A stretch of 64,000 nucleotides of DNA from Cristatella mucedo. Lineage: Eukaryota > Bryozoa > Phylactolaemata > Cristatellidae. Shown here piece by piece: positions 51,681-63,097 of this stretch. The notes below the pieces were generated by a model. That model searched no databases, was not told the origin of the DNA, and saw nothing but the letters and a program-made list of their open reading frames with translations. The stretch is from NCBI GenBank assembly GCA_009760855.2, contig WPIO01000011.1:2208501-2272500 (forward strand), written 5' to 3'. Numbering within the stretch: position 1 is the stretch's first letter; each line of letters opens with the position of its first letter. The position numbers were made by a program, and so were the translations under genes.

Positions 51681-51905
51681 GCCTTTGGCACATCCTTTCT
51701 AGCAGTCCTGGGCTGCTACTTCCATTTTACGTCACTTCCTTGACTGCCCTTGTGACTCAGCTATGCTTCGTACTTTCTCTTTGTTGCGCGAGATGAAGTC
51801 TGTTGGCTTTCTATGAACGCAGCGTAGGCTCAGAGTGCGCTATAGAAAACTCTCCTGGGTAATACCCACTTGGCTCTTTGTAGCTTCGTGGAGTTACAGA
51901 CAGAG

Positions 51906-53204
51906 TTTATAGATTATTTATAGATATAGATCTACAGAGTTCTAGATTCCTGGCCCCGCACGATACGGTGGATCAAGTTGGCTCTGCTCGGCGGAGCTGC
52001 CCAGCTTTATCCACCTGCTGCCGGCCGATTCGGTGTTGTCTTGTGACTGTGATAGTGGCCTTGCTCACAATGTCCGTTCACGCTCGCGACCGCGGTATTT
52101 ATGCACCCATCGAGTTCTCGCATTCCGATTCTGGGGAGCTTAAAAAAACAGCTCAGCAGCTCTGGGATAAGGTGCGTAGCAACGGAAATGACAGATCAAA
52201 ATTTGTAGCAGCCTAGAGGCCTATCTTTGATTGAGTAACCTATGCAACTTCACACAATTGACGACTGATGCGGAGGCAGAAATCCACCACTTGAAAAAAA
52301 AATCTCCGTGGCTACAAGAAAGAGCCTTACTATGTATGCAATTGATGTGCGGAGTGAATAATGCTCGACTGTCCACCAAGAATAGGACACCGAGGGCACC
52401 TGGAGTTCGCGGAAGATGCCACTAAAATAGCTCGCTACTTTCGGCGCCGGACCCGGCTGTGACACATGATGGGACGACACAACTGACGGATATATCCGGA
52501 GATCCGCTATTGATATGACCGTATAACCCTCCCTAGTAAAGGCAGCAGCATGAAGCGCTTCTCGGAAAGCACCCTTGCATGACGCTCGGAACATGCCAAT
52601 GAGTAAGACAGAGTGCTGCTCACAATTCCGAAAGCGGCTCTATAGACGGCACGGAACTAGCGATAGCGATAATTATTGCCAGCGTATTCCAGCTCGTACA
52701 GCAGGCGACCTCGCACCGCAAACTCGTTTCCAGAGCTCGTCACTCAGCAACGCTTTTTCATCGTGGCTTTATACGTCCCCGGGGACACGGTGCTCGCAGT
52801 TCCAGACCCAGGTGGTAGAATCGAGTCCTGGGCTGACGAGGAATCCTTCGGTGCCTGTTGCAAGCGGGCCGATAGCGGCAAAGGCTCCTCTGCCGCTATA
52901 TAAATGAGGCTGTTGAATCAGCCGACATTTATTGGTATGCAGTGCCTAGGAAGTTGCTGGCGTTACGATGCGTTTCACCCTCGAGATCGGTGATGGCAAA
53001 GGTCAAAGGAGTGCAAGGTCTCCTTCACTCATGGGAGAGTCTCCACCCGCAAAGCCAGTGTTTACCGAAATCGCATCGTCGCCGTTCCCCTACCCAAGAG
53101 CTTTCGGTGTCTCCATGCCGTGCAAAGGGCAAAGAGCTGACGGCAGCATTCGTCCACTAAGTCCCTCGACCCAATAGCGCCAACAACTGAAGGTAACTCA
53201 TTGC
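51906..53204. other. Unannotated spacer
   Basis: Plus ORF 51968-52216 begins ATG and has a hydrophobic leader-like segment (CCLVTVIVALLTMSVHA) but no recognised domain. An S2 SINE 3' half lies at 52812-52926. Confidence 0.35.
52812..52926 (+). mobile_element. S2 SINE, 3' half
   Basis: B-box remnant AATCGAGTCC then CTGTTGCAAGCGGGCCGATA and the canonical tail CTCTGCCGCTATATAAATGA followed by GAATCAGCC. Confidence 0.75.
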
Positions 53205-54200
53205 CCAGGCACAATCTAGGCTTTCACTGCCATTGTTATGAAGCACAACCCCACGATGCTTGGATCCCTTCCAGCCATCCAGCACGTCAAATTCTCTCCA
53301 CTACCTTGCTACATATATTGCTGAAATCCACGCATGGCTGGCAGCAAACTTTCTCAAGTTAAATGACGATGCAATCAACTTACCAGTTATGGGCTCACCA
53401 AATGTGACTCAGAAATTGGAAAGCTTAATGCTCAAAATCGGTTCTGCTAGCACATCTCCAGTTGAATCTGCACGAAATCTAGGTGCTCAGTTCCAACGAG
53501 AACTTTCCCCTGATAATCAGATCACAGCTCTTTATTCAGTTCTTCCTTCGTTAAGCAGCGTAGTATTGTAAAGGTTCGGGCCTGCTTTGAGAGGGATACC
53601 GAATGCAAGTTGGTCCTTGCATTTGCGACATCCCGCCGCGACTTCTGGCTGGCCTACCTGCCTGTGCAATCAGGCGCTTGCAGTCGGTACACAACTCTGC
53701 AGCGAGGCTCCATAGCACCAGGATTGTCTGTCTGAGCATCGAAGTTGCCGCGTCACACTACTTTTCGCTAACGTGCACTGACTCCCAATCAAAGAGCGAA
53801 TGGACTTTAAGGTTTTGTCACTCACTTTTAAGTCCCTTCACTCACTGTTTCCAGCTTACCTATCAGAATTACTCTCCAACTAGGCTGAGCATCGTACTAA
53901 CCTCTCGTATGACTCAAATAGCTTAACTAGGCTTTGAATCAACCTGAAATCTGTTGGAGATCGCACCTTTAGGTCTTATACTTCCAATGTCTGGAATTCA
54001 CTCCCGACTGACGTCACGGCATCCGTTTACGTGACAAGATTTAAAAAGAGGCTAAAACGCACCCTTTGTAACCGCCTTTGCTGGGTCCTTATGACTTGCA
54101 TTTTATGTGCTTATGCGTGCTGACACTGCGCAAGCTACCATAAATCATATTTGCATGTTGACACTTTGCATGTTATCATTAACCCAACATTAATACCACA
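53205..54200 (+). mobile_element. L2-A copy, about 1 kb, degenerate
   Basis: Contains FLKLNDDAINLPVMGSPN (53355-53405), [18 protein letters not shown], the QSVHNSAARL region, decayed thumb blocks and UTR with GTGCTTATGCGTGCTGACAC. The tail is lost into an AT repeat. Confidence 0.85.
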
Positions 54201-54203
54201 ACA

Positions 54204-54205
<2 letters not shown>

Positions 54206-54234
<29 letters not shown>
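54206..54234. repeat. (AT)n microsatellite
   Basis: Fourteen AT units at the 3' end of the L2-A copy. Confidence 0.9.
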
Positions 54235-54237
<3 letters not shown>

Positions 54238-54859
54238 TATTGTCGCTATTAATTAAACCAAGAAGTCCGTCCATCGCGTCCTTCACACGTCACGCACTTA
54301 CGTCGCGCGGCAATACGGAGCACTTCGCGCGGCTAATGTATAGTATTGTATTTCTACTATTACTCAGCGAAGCGAATCCCCAGGCTCACTCGATGTATCC
54401 CTATTAATTAAAACGATAAAGTCCGTCTCTCCCTCGGTTACGCGGCAAGATGGCGTCCTTGCATCAGGTGGTCTTTTCGTCGCGCTCAGCGCATCGAGCT
54501 CACTCGACGAAAAAACCATTATGTACCAAGAGACGATTGACGTGTAAATTTATTTACAGTATCGTATTTCTACTATGACTCAGCGATGCGAGTCCATAGG
54601 CTCACTCATGTATATATAAATGCTTATGTATATAGTTATATATAGATAGGGCAACCCCTTCTTTCAATTCCGACAACGCGCGGCCTTACGAAGAACGGTC
54701 GGCCGCCCGCGTCGCCCAGGTGGCGAGTGACCCTTGCTCAAAATTTCCATGAGTTTATTAAAGGTATGATATACCGATGAACGAAAATGGATTCAATATT
54801 TGCGAGCGCTTTCCTACTTCAATAGTGGAGTTTCTTCAGCCGCCTTCGATCGCCATCTT
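54235..54859. other. Unannotated spacer with an internal inexact repeat
   Basis: ATTAATTAAA..AAGTCCGTC and TACTATTACTCAGCGAAGCGA each recur in modified form (54245/54403 and 54356/54570), suggesting an old tandem duplication of roughly 160-215 bp. Confidence 0.45.
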
Positions 54860-54942
54860 GATCGTGGGCTCGAGCCCCGAGGCATATGTGGAGCGCCTGA
54901 ATAGTGACTAAGTTCTCTTAGGGCGTTATACAAATGAATTAT
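54860..54942 (+). mobile_element. S1 SINE, 5'-truncated
   Basis: Starts at the B box (GGCTCGAGCCC), then GTGGAGCGCCTGAATAGTGA and GGGCGTTATACAAATGAATT, and runs directly into a long AT microsatellite. Confidence 0.85.
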
Positions 54943-54967
54943 ATATATACATATGCATATATATACG

Positions 54968-55032
<65 letters not shown>

Positions 55033-55049
55033 GTATATATATATATATT
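54943..55049. repeat. (AT)n microsatellite seeded at a SINE tail
   Basis: More than 100 nt of AT/ACGTAT units beginning exactly at the SINE 3' end. Confidence 0.95.
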
Positions 55050-55204
55050 ATATCTATTTTTGTTGAAGGTGGTCTTATCCGACGATCTGATCGCTGAAGA
55101 TTGATTAGTGGTGCCGCTTCGGCCATATTAAGAAGAAGCGTCGTCTACTTTGTCGGCGAGCAGTCGCTGCGATTCGGGGCCTCCCTGAGAACCACGTGGC
55201 GCCC

Positions 55205-55837
55205 ACGGTTCTAGATTTGCCGCTCGCTGGTCTGCGGGCCTGTGCAATGAGACGCTTACAATTGGTGCAAAACCCTGCAGCTGGCTTAGCTGTCGTGAGC
55301 GTCACAATAATCTCATCGCACCGCCTCTCACCTTTGACCTGCACTGGCTCCCGATCGAGCAGCGAATCGACTTCGAGGTTATGTTGCTCACTTTTAGTAC
55401 CCATCATTCTCTGACTCCAGCCTACCTATCGGAACCACTCCCACATCAGGCCAAGAATCTTACCGCCCAGCTGCTCTGACTCGAATCGAATGACTGCATT
55501 TCCTCGTAAGAACCTCGAATCCTTTCGAGACCGTGCCGTTAGTACGTGTGCTCCCAAAGCCTGAAAATCACTGCCAACGCACGTCGCAATGTCCCTTGAC
55601 AGGGCAACATTTAAAAAGAAGCTTAAAACACCTGATTATTACCGTATGTAGTCCACGCGATTCGTTCTTTACGTGCGTACGCGTGCTTACACTATGCATG
55701 CTGCTTGCGGATGCTACCACCAATCATTTGGGAATGCTTTCTATACGTCCTCTGTAAAGTGCCTAGAAAGAGATCCAGCTATCTGACTTCGGCATACAAA
55801 TTAATTATTACTATTATTGTTATTATTATTATTAGAT
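55205..55837 (+). mobile_element. L2-A copy, degenerate
   Basis: [36 protein letters not shown]-type shifted frames, UTR and tail GTGCCTAGAAAGAGATCCAG with (ATT)n to 55837. Confidence 0.85.
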
Positions 55838-56214
55838 AGCGTAGCCGGCAGGAGTCAGCCGGAATCGGTGTCGCGTCGTCGGCATCAAAGTCGGCCGCGT
55901 GGCCTAAGCTGGCTTCGCGAGTTTTCGAGCGCGTCGGATGCTGGCGCCTCGGCAGCATCGGACGCCGCTGCGCCGAGCGCGCGAAGGAAGAACTCGCTCG
56001 GGCGGCCGGCGGCGTGCGAATTGAAAGACGTCAGTTCCGGTCAATAGGCCGGACCGCCATCATAGGGCAGCGCCAATGCGAGTACGTTGCCGCCACGGCC
56101 GGCCGATCGGAGCCACGCTTTTCCTAGCAGTGCGCAGATAGGCCTAGCGGCGCGGCGTCTGCTTTCGGCGGCGGAAGCGCTCGCCGTCTGGCGCCGACGG
56201 CCGAGCGGCGAGTG

Positions 56215-56275
56215 ATGACAATAATACGAGAACCTAATCTCTGTCTGGGCGCTTTACTGCTCGCTGCAGAAGAAT
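56215..56275 (-). mobile_element. L2/S1-type 3' tail remnant
   Basis: Minus strand GTAAAGCGCCCAGACAGAGA followed by TTAGGTTCTCGTATTATTG. Confidence 0.55.
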
Positions 56276-56539
56276 CAATACCCAAGGGGTTAATGGCATC
56301 GAGTACGCACAAGCAATGGAGTACGTGCTCGGACCAGCCGCTAAAGCAAATACGAATATAGCCACCGTTTAGTAAGACCAGTCTGACCAATAGCATGCAC
56401 TAAATCACACCCAGGTGCGCACTCGAGGCACTCCGGAAAACAAAACTACACGCTCGCCTGGATGAAAGAGCAGCTGACCGGAACCGGAACCAGGATGCGC
56501 CTTTAGCCAAGACTCACATCTAGCAGCGCCATCCATGCT

Positions 56540-56705
56540 TGATGACATTGCGAATGCAACTGCTAATCATTTGGCCACGCTTTCTTTGCAGCATCTGCAA
56601 ATTGCCCAGACAGAGATTCAGTTCTCTGAGGACAGTGCAATACTTGATAATAATACTAATAATAGTATTGCTATTGCTATTATTATTGCTATTGCCATTG
56701 CCTAT
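56540..56705 (+). mobile_element. L2-A 3' tail
   Basis: TTTGCAGCATCTGCAAATTG, GACAGAGATTCAGTTCTCTG and a mixed (AAT)/(ATT) end. Confidence 0.75.
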
Positions 56706-57667
56706 TAGATGCTTGGCCGTCATCGCAGGTAGAGACGCTCGGCGGAAGCAAGTTCCAGATTTTCAGTGCACACGAGCTGAAGACCTGATCGCCGACAGAC
56801 AGGCAAGCGACAGAGAGAGAAAGGCAAGCGGCCGCATGGCGCGACGACCTGCGCGCGAACGACGACTCCCCGCGCCTGACTGCGCAGCAGCAGCAGACGC
56901 CGCTCGCGCGCTCGCGAACGCTCAGTGGCTGCTGGGCGTTCGGTGCGTGCAGTAACTTGCTGTTGGCACGCGTCGCTATCGCGACGAATGCGACGGACGC
57001 GCCGTCCGCTTGCCCGGAGGTTTGGTCGCTGCCTGGCGACCTGCCCCGCGGACGGTGCTAACGGTTGAAACCGCTTCAAGGAGGGTGGGACGAAGGCCAC
57101 GATTGCCAAAGTCGTCACAATCCCCGCAGCTAAACCTAAAAGCCTTAAGCTAACTAACCCAACGACGCAGAATCACGCTAAACCTTGGAAAAAATTAGCG
57201 TGCGAAGAGAAGCGGACGGAAGCTCCAGTCCTCCTTCCCCCGTTCGGCAACCCTTTGCTTCGGCAAGACGCGTTTTACGAACGAGCCCCTGCCGGATTGA
57301 ATATTGAGCGCTATTTTGAGATTGCCGTCATTACGGTTGGCAGCAACCGATGCGCAATTCAAATTCAAGTTCAATCGATGTGAGCTTTCGCTTTACGGCG
57401 AAAAATCCTTCGCCGAAACGGAGTCGTGCCTCCTTCGATTTCCCGGCTTGCCATCGCCTAGGTCAAGCGAGCGAGCGCGCTCGCGTATAAGCTCGCACTA
57501 AGTTTTACCGCATTTATCGCCGAGGATCGCTCCGATATCAGGGCAACCGGTTGTGTGCGAGCAAAAGCTGCCAGTGAGGCTCGCTGTCGCACGCTCACTC
57601 GTCACTTGGGCTCGAACGCGCCGCCTGCGTCCTCGCTATCTATCTCTTCTGCGGCAGTCCTGGTTTG
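56706..57667. other. GC-rich sequence without identified gene
   Basis: CpG-rich, particularly 56820-57060. ORFs in all frames are arginine/alanine-rich as expected from composition. Confidence 0.4.
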
Positions 57668-57795
57668 GCAGCACGGGGCTTAAGGTGCAGCACGCCTTTA
57701 ACGATCGAGGTCGCGGGCTCAAAACCTGCGGGAGGCGTGAAGAAGCGTCCGGAAAGAAAGTAGGTTCTCCAAGGGCACTATTGTAAGTGAACTAC
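57668..57795 (+). mobile_element. Degenerate S1 SINE
   Basis: GGGGCTTAAGGTGCAGCACG, GAGGTCGCGGGCTCAAAACC (B box) and a decayed tail GTTCTCCAAGGGCACTATTG. Confidence 0.55.
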
Positions 57796-58180
57796 GCTAT
57801 TTTCCCGAGTCGCCGGAAACGCAGCGTCACTTGGAGCGAGCTCTCCAGCGCCTGGCGGCCATCGCTACTGGCGGCCAGGTGGGCCGAAGCTGTGACGTGA
57901 CATCGCGAGGTGACTACGCTCGTCCGCACCTCACATTTTCTTTTTCTTTTTTTTATGGCCGCCCACAGCTCGGCCGTCAGCCGTTCATTAGCCTGAACCG
58001 CCTGGCTGGCTGGCATTAGCGGCGGCGAGTCGGAATGTATCGACTCGCACGATTTACGGCGTTCGGAGTGCAGGCCGCCGTCTTCTCTTCCCGAGAGGAC
58101 TGACTCGCAGGCGACGCACCCGCCGCGAGGAGAGAGCCGAGGAGCAGACGAAAAGTAGGATCAGCTCCTTCCGGCCGGCC

Positions 58181-58207
58181 CGCCGCCGCCGCCGCCGCCG
58201 CCGCCGC
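58181..58207. repeat. (GCC)n trinucleotide repeat
   Basis: Nine GCC units in a CpG-rich stretch. Confidence 0.9.
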
Positions 58208-58887
58208 AGCAGCCGCAGCCTCGAAGGAGCGACCGACGAAAGGTGCGCTCCACCGCTTGCGCGCGCGTTGGATCGGCATCGGAAGCGCCATCGCCGAAAG
58301 AGCGTGCGCTGTGGCGGCGGCGGCGACTGCGGCGGCTGCGGCCAAATACCGTTGAAGGAATTATGAGCCTAAAATATCCCCTATCTCCCCACTATAGCCT
58401 TCTAGTCACTCTCGCCATGAGGTATGGCCGGCTCGCTCTCCAAATTGAAATGCCGCGGCGAGGCAAACGGCCTTATATATTCCGCTGCCTCGCATCCGCT
58501 TTTCGAGGGCGCTCAGCACCCGGTGGCAGCCATTTCTCTGGCTGCCACACGGTAAGCTTACAGCCGCTAAGCTTGACGAGGGCAGATCTGGGGGGGGGGG
58601 GTTGGGATGGGGTCGGAGGGTGGTGGTAGCGGGAGGCGGGTATTGCCCTCACGCCGAAGAACCGTCGAACCTATTAGCTCGGTTCAGAGAATCCCACAGT
58701 CGGCAGAGCGCTCGTCGTCGCTCTCGTCGGCGGGAGATAAGCAGGAGATTATTCGCGAATGTGAATAGAGCCCCCCCCCCCCGCTCGAGACTAGGCGCAA
58801 TTAATGCGCTGGGTAACACGTAATAAGTAAAAAGTAATACGCAATTAATACGCTGGGTGCGCCGAGAAATCGAAAATCCCCTTCTAG

Positions 58888-59180
58888 CGTAGTACGTTCA
58901 GTGATTCGGTGAATTCGGACCAAGAGAAAATATACAAGGACGTGGCGCCCGAACTGCGCGGTAAGAAATGTCTCCGTCCGTTAGGAGCGGCGGCCGCCGC
59001 TACGTCCCTCGGCTTCCGGTGTACAAAGCGGCTTCCGAAGCGGCTTCCAAATCCGGACGGCAGCAGGCAACTAGGCCGCATATGCAGCAGCGCTCGTAGC
59101 GGTCCAGCCTGCAACGAATGCTACGAATGCAACAAATGAATGTTTTCGTTGCAGGCTTCAAGGGAGTGACCGATGACCCG
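58888..59180 (+). CDS. Candidate two-exon gene fragment, unidentified
   Basis: First segment 58888-58961, between CCCCTTCTAG and donor GTAAGA, reads RSTFSDSVNSDQEKIYKDVA then PELR, ending in phase 1. Second segment 59155-59180, between TTTTCGTTGCAG and donor GTGAGC, has the matching phase and reads GFKGVTDDP. Joined, the frame is open and of ordinary composition despite the GC-rich surroundings. The intron is 193 nt. I do not recognise the protein; an S2 SINE starts 9 nt after the second donor. Confidence 0.28.
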
Positions 59181-59188
59181 GTGAGCCG

Positions 59189-59347
59189 CGATGGCTCACT
59201 AGGTAATGCGGTTGCTCTGCACGACCTCGGTCCCGAGGTCGTTGTTTGAACCCGGCTGCGGGCAATCCTGTATTGCCGCTGCAAGCGGCGGCGACAGCCG
59301 TAAAGGCTCTCCAGCCGCTAGACAAAAGAGGCAGTTCAATCAGCTAG
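59189..59347 (+). mobile_element. S2 SINE
   Basis: A box TGGCTCACTAGGTAATGCGG, a self-complementary CGACCTCGGTCCCGAGGTCG, B box GTTTGAACCC, body CCGCTGCAAGCGGCGGCG and tail GGCTCTCCAGCCGCTAGAC then TCAATCAGC. Confidence 0.82.
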
Positions 59348-59668
59348 TATTGTTTTTAGAAGGTTCAAAGCGTAGGCAGAGTAAAGTGTCGTCAGTGTTG
59401 AGACGAAAGATGCGGTTGTCTTTGGCGACCCCATCGACCAGAGGGAAAGTAAAGATAGCTTTAAGAAGGGGCGTAATGCCCTCGAAACCCGAGACAATCC
59501 TGCGTACTGCAAGTGCTTCCCGGACGACCGACGGCTACTTACATCTACCGCTCCCTTCGTCGTCTCAGTAGTGAAGAACCGAGCGCCGAGCGCTGCGCTT
59601 CGGCAACGATAGGCGGGCATTTTGAGACGCTCTAGAAGGATCTGGCGGTCAATTTTATCAATCACCAA
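59336..59668 (-). mobile_element. L2-like RT fragment, frameshifted
   Basis: Minus strand holds VIDKIDRQILLERL (59600-59668, equivalent to AFDTIDHQILLERL) and, in another frame, ITPLLKAIFTFPLVDG and NTDDTLLCLRFEPSK (equivalent to PLLFxIYTxPLxxx and [14 protein letters not shown]). A clear but dead RT. Confidence 0.65.
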
Positions 59669-60020
59669 TCGTTGAAATAGAAGAATCAGCGAGGAGGCTC
59701 TGCCAGATCAGCATAGTTCAGAAGGTCAAAAGGTGAAACCGAAGCAGGGCCGCTACAGTCGACCGGTTCGCTCTCAATGCTGATTGGAGCGTCGCTAGAA
59801 AGATCCGATTAACCGATGCGATCGCGTAGCTGCTGCGCCGCCGCCGCCGCCGCTCGTTCAAGTGTGTTGGATGAGAATGACGCAATGGAGGATGAAAAGC
59901 TGTTTAAATTCTCGCGATCGGCTTAGTAATCGGCGGCCTGACAATTACTGCTTCCAGAGAGGAATGAACTCCGCCGTCGACAATGGACGTATTTGCAATA
60001 TACGTAAATAACAATAGTCT
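59669..60020. other. Unannotated spacer
   Basis: Nothing recognised apart from a short GCC run at 59836-59852. Confidence 0.4.
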
Positions 60021-60155
60021 AATTGATTTGCACAGCGCCCTAGGAGAACTTGATCTCTATTCAGGTGCTTCACATGTGACACGGGCTCGAGCCCACGACC
60101 TCGGCCTGACCTTAGTCTGGGCGAGCACCTTACCCGCTGGGCCAAACCAGTGCTT
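60021..60155 (-). mobile_element. S1 SINE
   Basis: Minus strand: TTTGGCCCAGCGGGTAAGG A box, GGGCTCGAGCCC B box, GTGAAGCACCTGAATAGAGA and GGGCGCTGTGCAAATCAATT. Confidence 0.88.
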
Positions 60156-60281
60156 GGTAGGTAGCCATGGGTCTATGCAAATTACAAAGATAACTATTAA
60201 AACGGGGGGTCTTTAATGCATGTGCGATCTCCTTAGCTTAGCGGACAGATTTAGCCACGAGTTCAGTAGAGACTCGCACGA

Positions 60282-61760
60282 ATGGTGGCCCGCCGATGCG
60301 TACTCGCCGCTTCAAAGGGCGGACACGGGCGCAGCGTGCTCGAGGCCGCCGCGGCGGACGCCTCGCCCGCCGCCGCTGCCGAAATGCGTCCGCGTTTCCG
60401 CCGCGGATTGGCGAGCGAGGCCCGCGCACAATCGTCGGGCGATCGGCAGCCGACTCGGCGGTGGACGATCGCCCCAACGATTGGGGAGACGATCGCTAGC
60501 CGAGCCGGTTCGCCGCTCTTGCGCCAGGTGCATGTGCTAGCGCTCGCTCTCTCGAACTTTCGGTGACTGGCGGAGCTGCCGAATCTCGGGTCGTTTGCCC
60601 CTCGCGACATCTCTTCCTTGACCAAGGCGCCCGAAGCAGCGGCGCTCCGTCGTCGTTTCTGCAACAGCCGCAGTGGCCGCCGACCGCGGCGGCGGCGGCG
60701 ACGGCGGCGGCGGCGGTGGGCTATCGATGTTGGTCCGTCCGCTGCTGCCGCCGCCGGCTGCGAGCGGATGCGACGGTGCCGCGGCTGCCGCCGGCCGGCC
60801 GGCCGGCCTGCCTGCCTGCCGCCGCCCCCTCGAACGAGCGTGCCGTCGAGCAGGCCGGACGGACGTAGCTGCTCGCGCTCGGAGGACGGGCGGGCGGGCG
60901 CGCGGGTTGTTGGCGGCACAGCTGCGAGCGCTCGGAGGACGACGGACGGGCTACTTTGACCGCTGCAAATCGAAATGCGTATCTCGCGTCTCGGGACATC
61001 CGCCGAGCGGCGGCGGCGGCGCCAGGTGCTCGAGGCTTCGAGACGCGCGCGCGAGCAGCCGCAGCCGCCGAACTGTGACCCCCGTGACCGCGGCGGCTCG
61101 GCGAAACGGCGAAACGGCGAAACGGCGGCGGCGACCGCCTCGCTGCGGCGGCGGCCGCCGCCGCCGCTTCCTCAACGCCGTTCTCGCGGTGCAACCGTTG
61201 CTTGCGGCTTGTCACTTCTCCCCGTGTCGCATGCAAGGTCTCGCGTCTCGGAAAGGAAGCTCTCGGTGGCAGGCGGCAGCTGGAAGAAGCTGTCGAGCGG
61301 GCAGCGACTCGGGCGAGCAGGGGAGCGGGGGAGCGGGCAGGTGGGGAGGGAGGGGCGAACGTCCTCGGCGGCGGCCGGCCGGCCTGTGCCAGGGGGCCGG
61401 CCAGAACGCAAGCGCGACGTGGCGAACTTGCAGCTGCCTCGCCGCGCCAGCCGTGCTAGTGCGCCCCCTAGCACCGGATCTCGGCCCGGCGCTAGAAGGC
61501 GCCCGCACTTTGAGAGCCGAGGCCTAGACTCCTTTGGCGAACAGCCGTCTGTATTGGCCACGGCTAGCGGCGGCGGCGGCGGCGGTAGCCGGAAAGGCTC
61601 TCCTGCCGCTAAAAGCGATGAGACGCTGGAGCCGAAGGAGGCGGCTGAGGCGGCTGCCTAACGCCCGAGCTCCGAGCGGTCGTTCGCTCGCTCAACCGCT
61701 GTGCGGCCGGCGCCCACTATTGGCCGCGGCCAGTGGCGGAGCATGGCAGGATATTCGTCC
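60282..61760. other. Strongly GC- and CpG-rich region, possible promoter/5' end of a gene
   Basis: Dense GGC/GCC/CGG triplets and CpG. Every frame is open for long distances by composition, so ORF length means nothing here. A frame near 61750-61845 (DIRPEEVERKTQKAFRRLAR) after GGCATGGCAG looks more protein-like than its surroundings. An S2 tail fragment (GGAAAGGCTCTCCTGCCGCT) sits at 61591-61610. Confidence 0.35.
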
Positions 61761-62774
61761 GGAGGAGGTGGAGAGGAAGACGCAAAAAGCGTTCAGGCGT
61801 CTCGCGAGAGAGATCGAGAGTGCGCATGATTTTCACGAAGGCGGTACCGTACCCGCAATTAGTAAAACGTTTTAGCGTAAAATCGCGTCGCTTATTCGGC
61901 GCAAACTTGGCTGCTGCTCATCGAGCGGAATTAAGACTCGTCCTTTCATCGTTTACGATCGTCGTCGGAGGGGGTGGGGCGGGGTGCAGGACTAGCGGGC
62001 GGCGGCTCAGGTCGCTGCCCCGCCCCCCCGGCTGCAGATGGGGCCCCCTGGCTCCGCTCCGGGCCAGGGCTATCCGGCGACGGTTAGAGCGGCTGTTTTA
62101 CTTAAGAAAAAGAGTCTTGTGTGACGAAAGGGGGTCTGCTGGCAGCCGAAAAAAAAGAGAGTCACACCAATCCTTTAGAGGGCACGCCAATCCGTTAGGG
62201 TGCGTCAGGGCGCCATCCCTTCAGGATAATCCACAATCCAAGGTGACCCAAAAGGCAAGCGGCGAGAGTCGGCAGGCAAACAGGAACCGGACCCCGACTA
62301 CCAAGGACGATTTGCAAATAAGAGCACTCAATCTTGCCGGCGCTGGGCTTTGCCGACCGATCGGCTTCGCGAGTGGCTAGCAGGGGTCCGCCGGAAGTAG
62401 AGAGGCTCGCCCATCAGGAAGAGAGAGGGGCTCGTGCTGCTGGATACGATCGGTTGCTCCGGCGAAAGTCTGGGTTCGGCCCAGCTGGAAAAAGAAATAA
62501 CTCCTCCAATGTAACGAATCGGCGATGCCCTGGATGCCGCGTGTGTCATGACGAGCTGGCCGGTAATTCTTCAAACGTAGATCTGCAGAGGACGAGTAAT
62601 GGTCGAATGGCTGCAAATCTTCTTTACAAACCCTTTTCTCAGGTGCGGTTTCGGCGGTGCCCGACGGATGAGAATTTGAGTACAGTTGCTGACCACGCAG
62701 TTTATCAGTGAGCAGTAAACGCTGCCGGGCCAGCGTCACCCGCCAGGAGCTCCGAAAACCAGGTGATGTCTCGT
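61761..62774. other. Unannotated spacer
   Basis: GC-rich to about 62090 and mixed afterwards. No exon supported. Confidence 0.4.
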
Positions 62775-62870
62775 TCGCATAATAATAATAATTGTTATTA
62801 CTATAATACACTTGATAATGCGCCCTCAGATAACTCAATCTCTTTCTAGGCGCTTCGCAGCCTTGCAGAC
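62775..62870 (-). mobile_element. L2-A 3' tail
   Basis: Minus strand CGAAGCGCCTAGAAAGAGAT, TTATCTGAGGGCGCATTATC and (ATT)n end. Confidence 0.8.
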
Positions 62871-63097
62871 ACAATACACGAAACAGCGACGTCCGTTTCG
62901 AGGGGTCACTGCGAACTGAACGCAAACCATCAGCAGACGTGTACCCGGTCGACAAGAATAAGTGGCACTCGTCCAGCTCCTCGCCTCCGATTCCGGTCAG
63001 CCTTCTATTGAAGCGAGCGCCTTCTATGACGAAGCGTTTCGCCGCGTCGTCGCGAAATCCTCTTTAAATGCTGTACGCTGTCCTATGAGAAAGTAAT

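Larger units (their letters stand above)
50590..51905 (+). mobile_element. L2-B copy, 5'-truncated, with AT tract and nested S2 SINE
   Basis: RT fragment (LSFKPLESTAATDKLNARLA, FLKLNDNITELLL) at 50590-50850, an AT-rich gap, then 51010-51528 (PVEQRAESEILTLPTR, GDRSFCSSSPRICNTFPQI) and after the SINE 51681-51905 down to GTAGCTTCGTGGAGTTACAG. Several frameshifts. Confidence 0.85.

Noticed and set aside
51968-52216. 82-codon ORF with a hydrophobic N-terminal segment
   Set aside because: Could mimic a secreted peptide, but no homology is recognised and the segment directly follows L2-B sequence; kept only as a note.
60673-61527. 284-codon plus-strand ORF, the longest in the window
   Set aside because: Lies in GGC/CGG-rich DNA where every frame is open; the peptide is Arg/Ala/Gly/Pro low complexity with no domain.
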